DNA of 64,000 nt, taken from NCBI GenBank assembly GCA_009760855.2, contig WPIO01000022.1, positions 1,812,501 through 1,876,500 on the forward strand, read 5' to 3'. The first letter of the stretch is position 1, and every line of letters starts with the position of its first letter. The DNA comes from Cristatella mucedo (Eukaryota; Bryozoa; Phylactolaemata; Cristatellidae). This document shows, one piece after another, positions 11,371-22,245 of this stretch. The translations under genes were made by a program, and so were the position numbers. The notes under the pieces were generated by a model. That model saw only the letters and a program-made list of their open reading frames with translations, had not been told where the DNA came from and did not search any database.

Positions 11371-14324
11371 TGCTTGCAGCCTAATTCTATCCGAACTTGG
11401 ACGCTGCACACCAACTTTGTGATGGCGTCTCCGAGGAGGTTAAGATGCACAGCGATGGTAAGGCTGAATGCCAATAGGTCTTCGTAGTCCTGTATATGAA
11501 TGACGCTTGCATCCTGGGATTAGATTACTTACTTCTTCCGTGCGAGATGAATAAAATCTCATGGACGATATTCAATCGGCACCTTGCCGATCTAGACGTT
11601 AGTCAGGTAGACATTTACAGCGTCTGAAATGTTCGCTCTGTAGTTATACCCGTTACTAACGGGCTTTAGAGGCCTCCGCGCCAATTTAATTAGGCCAGAA
11701 GCGCAGTGCTCATAGTGGAGCTCATAGTCCGTCTTGGCAGACGCGCGACAAATAGAGGCGAAGCCTCGGAAGGTCCTGGTCCTGGTCGCGCCACCTGCAG
11801 GTGCGGCAGCTGCTGTATAACGGCGGCTCCGGCGGCGGCGGCGGCAGGTATTTCAGCAGTCTCACGGAGACGAATAGGGCGAACGCGAGCGGTACACGAG
11901 ACTCTTCTTTATTATTGTCAACGCGTACATATATGATAGTTCGATCAATCGAGCAGACGACAAGAAATGTCGCTTGGATAAGTGGCCTGACGCTGCGCTT
12001 CGTCCATCGCTTAACTATTGGCCGCAGGTGAGGCATGTACTTTAGTGTCGGCGCTTCGCCGATTACAACAGACGCCGCAGGCGCCGCAACACAAAACGAC
12101 GATGCACCAAGGTTCGAAGCCGACAGTGGCGGAATGCGGCAATACTGAAGAGCACCAATGCCTTGGAGATAACACGTCGATATGCACAGCGTGTAGAGGA
12201 GTCAACATAGCGACGGAGCGTTCGTTGCAGGCGTCCAGCACCGGCGCGCGCGCGGCGTTCAACCGCGTCGTCTCCCTGAAGAGCGAGAACTGACCTGCCC
12301 ACCGGATCGGAGCCTCAGTGGCACTCGGCTGCCTGCTGCTTAATGTCAAGAGCTCATCGCTGACCGCTTAACTTTCTGTCTTTTCATACCGCCTAACTGT
12401 TGATTAGGACTTGACAAATTCCCACCTGCTCTAATGCAGTAATCATGAATAATATATACTTTTACAGTCAGTATCCAGCTGACCTGGCACGCTGCTGTTT
12501 TATACCAGCTCGCTCGGAGCAAGCAGTGTGTGGTGGCAGGACAGATCAAGCGCCAACCAAGGGCATTTCTGTATTTTAGAGGTCGATGAAGGCATGTCAG
12601 CGTCGACAACGGGCATGACCATGGGACGGAGCGCGATGCGTACGACGTACCAACCACACAGGGAGCCGGTGCCAGCCATTCAAGCCAATGCATCTGATAA
12701 ACTGACGAGGCTTTGAGCCGGAGTTTGTCCTGGACATGCTGGGGGAATGCTTTGTCCTGGGGAGTACTTGGAAGCAAGCACACGAGACAGACGAAACTAG
12801 AAGATTTTTGCGGGTAACCTCTATCAAAAGCTGAGTGTCTACTTACCAAGAAACGCTTCTACATATGAAATTGGATGAGGATGTGTGCCACGTGTGGCTA
12901 CGCTAGGCTTTACAAATGAAATATTCGTTAGGGCCCTGCCGAATCGGTAGAACTCGCTACGTACGCACAAGCAATGACATTGAAGTCAACACCTACATGG
13001 TGGCGTGCCACAATATCCAGATTATGACTTATTCGCGATATTGTTCGCGGTTACCAATCTGTGATCATTAGATGATAACCACGCGACAATCCACGGCGAG
13101 GCAGCCTTAAGCACCAAAGTCGCGTTGACAGTCAGCTAGCTGCGCCCTGGGCGTCGAGCCGCCGCGCCGAGGTGCATGCTACAGCCTGGTGTTGGACATC
13201 TGCTGGGCTCCGTTACCATCGAGCAGACTGCGCCGTGCTATAAATATTGGCTTGATACAGTAAGCTACTCGTAGTCCGCTCTCGACCGGTGCCGACTGTA
13301 GTTTGATTCGCACATCAGAGGGCCAGCGGATGAACAACGCCAGCAGTTTATTGCACAACGCACGGAGCCCATGGATGAACGGCATCGGTACCGACGGGCG
13401 CCGTCAGGAATGCTTCGTTTGCAGCTGCGTTTGGACCTGAGCGCGGAAGCCGAAAGAGCGGGAAGCGTTTAGCAATCGGTCTGTCCTCGAGCGCTTTGTG
13501 TTCGTAGCTGCGTATCTGCAGCTGTGGACGTAAAGATGGGCGGCCAAATAATCAGGTCAGCAAGTTAATCTGCAAGAGCTCGGCGAGGAGGGGAATAGAT
13601 ATGAGTTACGATGGCTAACCACTTAGCCATTCGAAGGCATTAGCTCTTCGCATCTGTATGGACAAGAAATAGCTGCATTATTAATCAACCGCTAGCGTGG
13701 CCTATTTTTCTCGTGGAGTCTCTTGAGAGCCCGAAACGTGACGTCGCTTAAAAATGCTCGCGAAACGTAACTTGCTGCTCAAGACGGGCTCGACTGCTCG
13801 CAGACACTGAGCCTTTTTTGAAAAGCCACAGCCGTTGGAAAAAATAATGGCGTTCGGAAATCGATATTAATCTTCAGCAAATAAATGACTGCATACCCAG
13901 AAACTCGGGACGGGACAGTGAAAAGCGTCAAAACTACGCTTCCATTGTGGTGCGTCTGAGTTAGTCTTGCAACGTCTGCCCGCGAAACTCTCGGGAACAA
14001 ATTTCAGACCTTCCCATGCCCGAGCAGATATGGTGAAGGTCGGAAGACTTTCCACTCTTCTGAAGAAACCAAAAGAATTTCAAGCTCAAAGGTAAGGAGC
14101 GATATAACGCCTTAAGAATTTGTTTTATGGAAATTATATCAAGCTGTGCAATTACCATGAGGTTCAAACTGTGACTCAGTTGAGTCGAATGCCTGTCTGT
14201 GTGTCTGTCTGTGTGTGTATCCCTGGGTTTCGCAACACTTTATTCGAGAGCTACCTTTTCGTGACCAAAAGTAGCACTGATGCGCACTACCGCGCTCTCT
14301 TAAAACCTCATGATTCCTGGCTGC
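11371..14324. other. No gene recognised
   Basis: A GC-rich piece at about 11750-11870 has an open frame encoding a Gly run bounded by a possible acceptor and donor (CCTGCAG, GGCAGGTATTT), but it could not be joined to anything. Elsewhere only short frames without motifs. Confidence 0.35.
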
Positions 14325-15714
14325 ACCTCAATGTCTACATTTAAGCAGGTCACTAGTGATCTAGTCCTGAAGTTCATATCTCAATCATAGAAGACAACAA
14401 GTTCTCTGGACCCTATCCCCACTGTCCTGATCCTACGTTGCATTGATCTGCTGCTGCCATGCATAACTAACATCATTAATATGTCATTAGCTTCAGATCA
14501 TGTCCCAGCACCTTTCAAAGAAGCTGTAGTCAGGCCACTTCTCAAGAAAGCGACACTAGACCAAGAAAATTTAAGCAACTACCGCCCAATCTCCCTTCTA
14601 TCGTTCCTATCAAAGACACTGGAACGGGTCGTGGCGGACCAGCTGAACTCATATATCGAAACCTCACACCTTGCTAGTAAGTTCCAGTCTGGCTTTAGAG
14701 CTAATCACTCCACAGAGTCAGCATTGCTTAGGGTATACAACGACCTACTTAGGAATGCAGACATGGGTAGAGTGTCTTTGCTTGTTTTGCTCGATCTTTC
14801 GGCAGCTTTTGATACCATCGATCACAAAGTCCTTCTAGAGCGCCTCTCATCTCGCCTGGGCATCACTGGCACTGCTCTGCAATGGTTCAGGTCCTATCTC
14901 AGTGGGAGACTACAGAGTATGGACGTGAATGAACAAAGATCATCTGAGGTACCTCTGAAATATGGGGTACCTCAGGGCTCCGTGCTAGGTCCGGTTCTTT
15001 TCACGATTTATACTTTCCCTCTTGCTGATGTGATTGCCAAGCACAATCTAGGCTTTCACTTCTATGCGGATGACACTCAATTTTACCTTTGCTTTGATCA
15101 CTCTCAGCCTTCGAGCACCTCGAATTCTCTCAACTCACTTGCTGCATGTATTGATAATATCCGCACTTAGATGGCAGCAAATTTTCTAAAACTAAATTAT
15201 GATAAAACTAACTTACTAGTTATGGGCAAACCCAGTGTGATTCAAAAATTGGAAAGGCTGACACTCAAAATTGGCTCCGCCAGCATATCTCCTGTCGAAT
15301 CAGCTCGAAATCTAGGTGTCATATTCCAAAGCGACCTCTCGTTAGACGACCATATCAGCTCCACAGTCAAATCTGCCTATTTTCAGCTTCATAACATTGC
15401 TAAAATTCGGGCTTGTTCAGATAAGGATACCACGTTTAAGTTGGTCCACGCATTCGTGACATCCCTTCTCGACTTATGCAACTCACTGCTTACTGGCCTA
15501 CCAGCATGTGCGATCAGGCGATTGCAGCTGGTGCAAAACTCCGCAGCGAGGCTTGTCTGTCGTGAGCGTCGCAGCTGCCATATTACACCACTTCTCGCCG
15601 ACCTGCACTGGCTACCAGTCAAGCAACGGATTGACTTCAAGGTTTTGTCGCTCACTTTTAGGTCACTTCATTCTTTGGCTCCAGCCTATCTCTCAGATAT
15701 ACTACTCCCAGATA
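14325..15714 (+). pseudogene. CR1/L2-like LINE ORF2 fragment: reverse transcriptase (two nonsense mutations)
   Basis: This is the best-preserved reverse transcriptase in the window. RT core motifs appear in order: [64 protein letters not shown] and the catalytic FYADDTQFYL. The thumb/C-terminal region follows, with NLGVIFQSDLSLDDHIS, LDLCNSLLTGLP and LADLHWLPVKQRIDFKVL. The domain order matches the CR1/L2/Jockey group of non-LTR elements. A TAG at 15168-15170 stands where other copies have TGG (Trp, before MAANFLK or its equivalent). Another TAG near 14389 interrupts the upstream linker. The endonuclease half is missing (5' truncation). The 3' end stops after LSDILL, where an oppositely oriented LINE tail begins. 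Dead copy; transposition requires an intact element elsewhere. Confidence 0.92.
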
Positions 15715-15850
15715 TAATAATAATAATAATAATTCACTTGATAAAGCGCCCTCAGAGAACTTAATCTCTCTCTAGGCGCTTTACATTTGCTGTAAAGTGA
15801 AATGCAATTGAATGGTAAGTAAAATTATGCTTGAAAAACAAACGAAATGA
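15715..15850 (-). mobile_element. LINE 3' tail, minus orientation, abutting the plus-strand copy
   Basis: Begins with (TAA)n, the complement of the family's (ATT)n end, then CACTTGATAAAGCGCCCTC, AATCTCTCTCTAGGCGC and the 3' UTR words up to AAACAAACGAAATGAATAAT. It cuts into the RT copy at 14325-15714, giving a tail-to-tail arrangement. Confidence 0.85.
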
Positions 15851-17304
15851 ATAATGAATAGATTGATGGGGACTTCCACTCCTCAATGAAGAGTGAGTTT
15901 TATGTAGCTTTTAAAGGTATTTTTAATTTAATTTAATGTTAAGTTTAAATTTGAAAATTTAAAATAATTTTTAATTAAACTTAAATTAAAGTTACAGAAA
16001 GTTTATGTAGTAATAAATCAAGTCAATAGAGGTGTTAAACTGCTGCCATATTGAGAATAAGCAAATGTATCAAAATTATTACGTATTTACTCAGAAGTCG
16101 TAGCCCAATGACTACCAACTATGAAGGTTTCAAAAACTAATTATGCTCTAGATTTACGGCTGTAGTGCAAGTCACTTTCTCGAAGAAGTTCCCAAACACA
16201 GCCTCCCATCATGCTTTCGCTTTACGGTAATTGTAACGACGTCAAAGTCTGTATATCTTAATAAAAGTTCTTTCCTTGCTATGAATAAGCGCCTATTTAC
16301 TTTATCTTTGAATTGTTTAAGGTGCGATTGTTCAGAAAGCCGTGAGCCAATGCAAAGAAACTTTTTTCAAGTCACTTTCTTCGTTCTATTCAGCTTCTTA
16401 GCGAATTTTTCACACACTATAATTATCTTTACCTGTGATCCAAAAATATACCAGCCTCAACCTTAACCTACGACGATAGCAGCATGTTGGACATACTTGA
16501 AAGCTTCTGCCCCGTTGTCTAGAGCAGTTACAGAAGTCGCAGTTGCAGTCATGGTTACAGTCTTGGTCAGTTATTGCTCACCATATCTTTGGCATAGAAA
16601 TCTCTTAGAAGGCTCTTTTGTTAATCTTTTAAAGCATGTAGAAATACCGTGGCTATTTAGATTCAAAATTTGACATTCCACACATTACCTAGTATTTTGA
16701 AAAAAGTTGCATCGCATTAATTTTTACGTTGCCGTCAAAAATTGTCTTGAAGTATTTACGTGTGAAATGACTGGTGCCCAGTGCTTGTCTTGATTACCAT
16801 CAGGCATGCCGAAGTATGCGTTTTAGGTCTTGCTCATCTTAACAGACGCTTTCACGGAGTATTTTTTCACTTTATATTGATAAATCTTTAGCGCACATAG
16901 CAAAATTCATCTTCAACACACATTGCAAAATGCATTTGCAAGCAACTTCTTGATGCCGTTTCAATTAGATACGGCTAGTCAAAGATTTCTTACTCTGCAA
17001 TAGCATAAACCAACTTTTTCTTTTGAGGCACCTGTACAGTTGCACTTCTACGGTTACTACTTTACAGTATTTGATCTGGCTGACCCTAAAACATTCGGGT
17101 AGCTGCATAACGCATGCTATATGTGCAAACCTGCTTTCCGCATGGAGCCTGACATAAAAAGCAGAGAATTTCAAAATAATATTGTCCTGGCCGTAGTAGC
17201 AAATATTTTAAGATTATGGCAATTTTCTATTAATTTCAGTCATAAAGGATTAGTACAACACACTTTTTACCTTTGACAAAAATTGAATTCAGGTCTCGCA
17301 CAAT
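15851..17304. other. AT-rich, no gene recognised
   Basis: Contains a loose AT-rich foldback at about 15915-15995 (TTAAGTTTAAATT against AATTAAACTTAAATTAA). No protein motifs seen. Confidence 0.4.
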
Positions 17305-17605
17305 ATGGCAGCATGCACAGTATTAGCAAGCATCAGCACGTAAAAGTCGAATCACAGGGACCCACTAAATGCTGTTACAAATAGGTGCATTTTTAGTTTC
17401 TTTTTAAATGTGGTCAAGTCAGGAGATGTCTTTACGAAAGTCGGAGTTATTTCCAGGCTTTGGAAGCATACGAACTAAAGGCACGGTCTCCTAAGGGTTT
17501 GTGGTTTGTACGAGGTATGCGTAAACAATTAGATTCCGAAAAGCCGGTGGTACAGTGCTTGGCCTGGTGGGCGAGTAGATCTGATAAGTAGTCGCATCCG
17601 GCAGG
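17305..17605 (-). mobile_element. CR1/L2-like LINE C-terminal/3' UTR fragment (minus orientation)
   Basis: Matches other minus copies: GGGACCCACTAAATGCTGT, TTTTTAGTTTCTTTTTAAAT, TTCCAGGCTTTGGAAGCATA and GGCCTGGTGGGCGAGTAG. It corresponds to the complement of the ORF end (R-A-F-S-S-Y-A-P-K-A-W type segment). The terminal hairpin and the rest of the RT are missing. Confidence 0.8.
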
Positions 17606-18279
17606 TCACCGTGAAGCTCCGATACCAAGCTTACGCTGTGTCATACTACTACCGTAGTCAGCCAGAGCCACGAAACCGAATGCAACCAGCTAATCGGAGT
17701 TGACTCCACAAAGCGCTTGCTACGTACTGGTTGGCGGTACGATGCGGACATGGGAGATGAGCCGGCCATCATCCATCGGCTCACTTGTCGCACTCAGGCG
17801 TCCTCCTTCTCAAGTCGGGCCCTTTCCCTGCTACTACAGCTCACTTCCCAGACATTTAGCAGTGGCGTCCGCCATCGCTGGAGTCACGGAGACTGGGTGC
17901 GAGCGAGCCGCGTCGCTGGAGTCGTTCGGGCCTGGTCGCGTGGGTTTTCTGAAGCTACTCAATTGAGCTGCTACTGCTTAGCTAAGCTACTTAATTCGGC
18001 ACTCGCCGTCGGACTTGGATAGTAACAACGATGATAATATGCTGCATTCATAGCGCAATAAGAGAATGAAATCGAGGCGGTTATGACATGAAAAAGCTCA
18101 CACGAAGAGACTCGGGGCCTATGACTAGTAAAAACCCCTGATTAGTAACATGCACTGAACCATCCGCTGCTAAGCACGCGGGCGACTATGCAGAAGCGCT
18201 GTCCAAGTCACCTCTAACCATCTTGTGCTAGTTGCCATTGAGCGTGCTACCACCAAGCATTCGATCAAAGCTTCATTTG

Positions 18280-18335
18280 CGGCAGATGTAAAGTGCCTAT
18301 AAAGAGATTAGGTTCTCTGGGGGGCGCTATAGCAA
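18280..18335 (+). mobile_element. Isolated LINE/SINE 3' tail hairpin remnant
   Basis: GATGTAAAGTGCCTATAAAG, then AGATTAGGTTCTCT and GGGGGGCGCTATAGCAAAT, is a diverged version of the shared 3' terminal hairpin. Confidence 0.55.
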
Positions 18336-18974
18336 ATGTGCATGTCATTAACGTAAAAGACAAGCTCGCCTGGCGAAGGGAAAGCTGAAGAACTGGGGGA
18401 AAGCTGGGGCACCGATGGGGAAAGGTGAGCGAAATAGACCCGCCTTTAGCTGACGCTTAACATTACAGCTGGTGACAGAAGCTGGAAATGGGTTTCGGAC
18501 TTTCGTTGAGTACACAGTGGAGTTTCGATCACCGAGAAGATTTCAATATAGTGCAAGGAACGGTGACGGATATCGGATGCGGGCTGCACGCTGTCCGGCG
18601 CGCAGCCCGCAGGCACGAGCCCGAGCAGCGATAACTCCGCGAGATGTACCAGTCGATGGACTCATCACGCACCTGCAGCACGACCGTCGCCGGGGGTGCG
18701 CCGATCGAGCGGCAGCAGGGTCGCCAGATTGTGCCTCGTTCACTTTCATTCTCCGATGGCTTCTTGGCCCCTCCCCGCCCCGCCCCGCCCCGACTGCCTC
18801 GGGCTGGCTCTGCAGATCGAGACAGCTGTCGCGCGAGCGACGCAACATGACGGCTGCGCCGGAATACGACGAGTAGTCTCCGCGTATCTATTCCGCAGCC
18901 GGCGACCGACCGCTCTTTCTGAGCTCTGAGCTCGCGTTCGCTGCGTGACCGCAGCAGCATCGGTATCGCCGAGC

Positions 18975-19040
18975 TACGTCGAGCTACAGCGAGCCTACAG
19001 CGAGCCTACAGCGAGCTACAGCGAGCCTACAGCGAGGAGC
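18975..19040. repeat. Tandem repeat, CTACAGCGAGC units
   Basis: About six imperfect copies of an 11-12 bp unit (GAGCTACAGC / GAGCCTACAGC). It lies just 3' of the membrane-protein coding end on the minus strand, so it may be in the 3' UTR. Confidence 0.85.
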
Positions 19041-19291
19041 GTGCCAGCCGTCATCAGCGAGTCTCTTCGTGGCAGAAAGCGGGTCCGCCCGGCGGCCGAG
19101 CTGCACTGACCCGATTCTAAGCTGCCCTCAAATTCTGCCGCCTTCGCCGCTCTCATTTAACCTAGTTCGCTCGCTCGCGAGAGCTGCACTGCCTCGCGAG
19201 AGCTGCAATGTTCGTGGGCGTGCGTTAGACGGTGGACGGGGGGGTGAGGCTGTTGCTCCGCTGAGAGCGGACAGCGACCTCCACGGCCCGC

Positions 19292-20013
19292 TCAGGCGTC
19301 AGCGACGCTCTCCTCTTCGGCTAGCCTGACAAGCGGACTCGGCGACGCCTTCGCCTCCGCCCTCCGCACGACTGCGTCTTCGTCTTCGCCGCCGCCGCTC
19401 GTCAGCCCACGATCCGTGTAGACGCACGGGTCGGTGTGCTGGTGCGCTATCGCGCTCTGACATCGCCTGGTTGCTCGAGACGAGAAGATTCTCGAGTCGT
19501 AACTCGGGTCGTAGCTGATGAACTTCTTGAAGATCGTGTCCGTTTTCCTGTCAATCGAATAGTCCCTGGAAAGCAGCTGCCTCTTGTACGACGCCGAGGC
19601 AGGCGCCCTCATTGCGTACAGGCGCGTCAGCGTCTCGCCGCCGCGGCCGACGTCGGTGACGGACGCGAAGGCGGCCGCGGAAACGGAGGCAGAAGCCATC
19701 TCCTCGTCCGAGCGCTCCGCCGATAAGCGTGTCTCGTGCGACAAGCAGTGCAGCCGCCGCTGCCGACGATAGTCTCGACGCTTTCGCCACGCCGCCAGGT
19801 TGCCCCGCTCGACGTCGTCGTCTTCGCCGTCGCCATCGATTCCGGCCCGGCCGTCAGCTCGCGATTCGCCGAGCGCCGCCGACATCGCCCGCTGCCGCTC
19901 TGCGCCGCCGACGGTGACGGCGTCCGACGGGCAGGACGCGTCGCCCGCACCACCACACGACTTGCCGTCGCCACCCTGCGCTCCCCGTCCTCGGCTGGCT
20001 GGCGAGTCTGCCT

Positions 20014-20100
<87 letters not shown>

Positions 20101-20615
20101 AGGTTCTTTGCTCCGGCGGCGGCGCAGAGTCGAGGGGCGAGGTGCCTCCTGCCCGAACCGCCGCAGGTCTCGAAGCGCTGCCGTCGTCGTTGCTCAGGCC
20201 GTCGGCGTTGTCGGCAGTGGCGTTCGATTCAAACGACGTCGTGTTCCGGCGGCTCGACTCCGACTCCGTCGCGCCTCCTTCTGTCGTGCTCGTGTCGACA
20301 CTGCCGTCGACGCTGCGATCGGTGCTGCTGCGGGTCTCCTCGAGCCGCGAACGAGCCGAGGCGGCGAGGTACGGGCGGAAGTTGGGCACCAGGAGAGAGC
20401 CGGCGCCGCCGTCGTTGCCCACGGAGCTCGTCTGCTGCCCGCCGCCGCAGACCTCGACCTTTCCTCTTGCGCTCCACACTCGCCCTTCGAAGCGTCCGAC
20501 GGCCGCGTCGGAGCACTGGCCTGCAGAGGGCGCTGCTGCATGCGTCGCTGCAGCGGAGCTCTGCCAGTTCCGTTCGCCGTCATCAGCAGAGGAGGCGGCT
20601 ACTGCGCAGGCGGCG

Positions 20616-20647
<32 letters not shown>

Positions 20648-21597
20648 ATCGTCGTCCTCGCGCTCAAGCAGACTTCGCAGCTGCCAGAGATCAAAGTGGC
20701 TAGCGACGCCCTCGCCCTCGCGATCTTCCGCAGCCGCCGCGGCGCGGCCCCCGAAGCCCGGCGGCGGCGGCGCCGAGCTTCGAGACTTCGCCGACAGCAG
20801 CAGCCGCTCTGGCGAAGCCGCGAAGCCGACGACGACGACCGACCCGTCAAGTCTCTCGTGGAGCTGTGGCTGCTGCTCTGCCTTCGCTAAGAGCGGACTA
20901 TGGCCCCGAGGCGAAGGCACGGCAGAGCAGCCCGATAACTCGGCGGTCGTGGGACCGTCTCGAGCGACGGCACTCCCGCTCGTGGCGGCTGCAGCGAGGT
21001 CGCACCAGCCGCAGCGGCAGTCGGAATTGACGGACATCGCGTCGCCGCTCTGAGCGCCCTCGAACGCCGAGCTGCCTTCAGCGTCGCCTCCGCCGCCGCC
21101 GCCAGCGGCTGAAGCACGGCACCAGTCGGCGAGCTTCGCCGTGCTCTCGGTCAAGCCGTGCGTCACAGTGCGGCACTCGCTGCGCTCGCAGGTACACTGG
21201 TCGTCAGGCCGCGACCAGCAGCGATGCCACTGGCCCGGCGCGGCACGGGCGGCGCCGCCGCTGCGCCGGTGGCGCCGGGCGCTCTCGTCCTGGCTGACTG
21301 CTCTCCGGTTCGGCTTCGCCCAACGACCACTTCTCGTCTCCTCGACGAGCGAGCAGCTTCGCGGACCGTCGGCCGCAGCCGCCGACGCACCGCCGACGCA
21401 GTCCGACTGAGCCCCCTCGATTCTGCCTCGCCTCCGCGGAGCCTCGACTTGGATCACCGTTACCTCGGAGCGATTGTCGGCGCTGTCCATCGAGCTCTGA
21501 GCCGTAGAGCTGTGGCCGCTATGCTGCTTCACGGGTCCGAGCTGGCTCCAGCTCCTCCTGCCACCGCCGCCGCCGCTGCGCGATGGAGGCTCTGACG

Positions 21598-21662
<65 letters not shown>

Positions 21663-21683
21663 CCATCGGCCAGCGAAAGGCGC
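19292..21683 (-). CDS. Last coding exon: long low-complexity cytoplasmic tail of an unrecognised membrane protein
   Basis: Seen: a continuous frame of about 796 codons from an acceptor (CTCCGCTGTAG at 21684-21694) to TGA at 19294-19292. It begins R-L-S-L-A-D-G, then 21 Gln (codons 8-28), then a Gly run and a Ser/Glu/Ala-rich body. An Ala run of about 29 lies near codons 528-556 of this exon and a shorter one lies earlier. The last 150 residues are not low-complexity and include YKRQLLSRDYSID, TDTIFKKFISYDPSYDSRIF and HTDPCVYTDRGL; the protein ends ESVADA. The first base completes a codon left open by the transmembrane exon at 31288, so the two are phase-compatible. Inferred: intracellular, probably an interaction or scaffold tail with possible Tyr phosphorylation sites. 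I do not recognise the family. Long plus-strand frames across the exon come from GC-rich codon structure. Without transcript data the body could be partly over-called, but the C-terminus looks genuinely coding. Confidence 0.65.
20015..20100. repeat. (GCC)n trinucleotide repeat encoding poly-Ala on the minus strand
   Basis: Uninterrupted GCC/CCG run of about 86 bp inside the long exon, read as Ala codons on the minus strand. A shorter GCC run lies at 20616-20647. Likely length-polymorphic. Confidence 0.95.
21599..21661. repeat. (CTG)n repeat encoding poly-Gln on the minus strand
   Basis: 21 triplets, CTG with one TTG, read on the minus strand as CAG with one CAA, in frame with the long exon. 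The neighbouring frame reads poly-Ser, which is a shadow. Confidence 0.9.
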
Positions 21684-22171
21684 CTACAGCGGAGCGCCGC
21701 GACGTGAGCCGCTCGCTTCCAGCCGTCGGCGCTTTAGCCTGGATGCGAAAGCGCGCCAAAGGGAGTAGACATAAATAAATAACATAACACAATATATAAT
21801 AAATAAATATCGTAGTCGGAGTCACAGTCATCGCTGCAAAAATCGTAGCCGCGGCGTCAAAGCGTTAATCTCCACCGAGGTTCGGCCGGAACGAGTGCAC
21901 GCACGATCGTGCATCAACCTCTGGCCGCTTTGAACCTAGATGAAGCTCTTAAAGTGATTTTCTGAGTAAAGCGAGTGGCGCGGTTTTCGCCCGCTCTCTG
22001 CCCAGGTATCTCGGCGCTCGCTTGGAAATTTATTCAAGTTGCAGTAGCCCTTCCGTGAGCTCGTTAAACCAATTCCCCGCCCCTCCGATGGAGCTTAACC
22101 TTGACCTTGCCCGAACCTGGCAGCCAGACCTCGCGGTACGCTCCATCCTCCCGCCGGCCTGCAGCGTGTGA

Positions 22172-22245
22172 GTGGGTTATACAAAACTCTCCTGCATAAC
22201 ACCCGCTTAGTCTCTGTGGCTGTGTGGAGTTACAAATGGAGACGC
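22172..22245 (+). mobile_element. 3' end fragment of a second LINE family
   Basis: TATACAAAACTCTCCTGCAT, CATAACACCCGCTTAGTC and GTGGAGTTACAAATGGAGA match 49783-49845, and the complement of part of it matches 42649-42680. The shared words mark a repeat distinct from the hairpin-tailed LINE. Confidence 0.6.

Noticed and set aside
19736-21053. Long plus-strand frames (384 and 417 codons) opposite the long exon
   Set aside because: They are Arg- or Ala/Ser/Pro-rich shadows of GC-rich triplet structure. The minus frame has the splice-compatible partner and the non-repetitive C-terminus.
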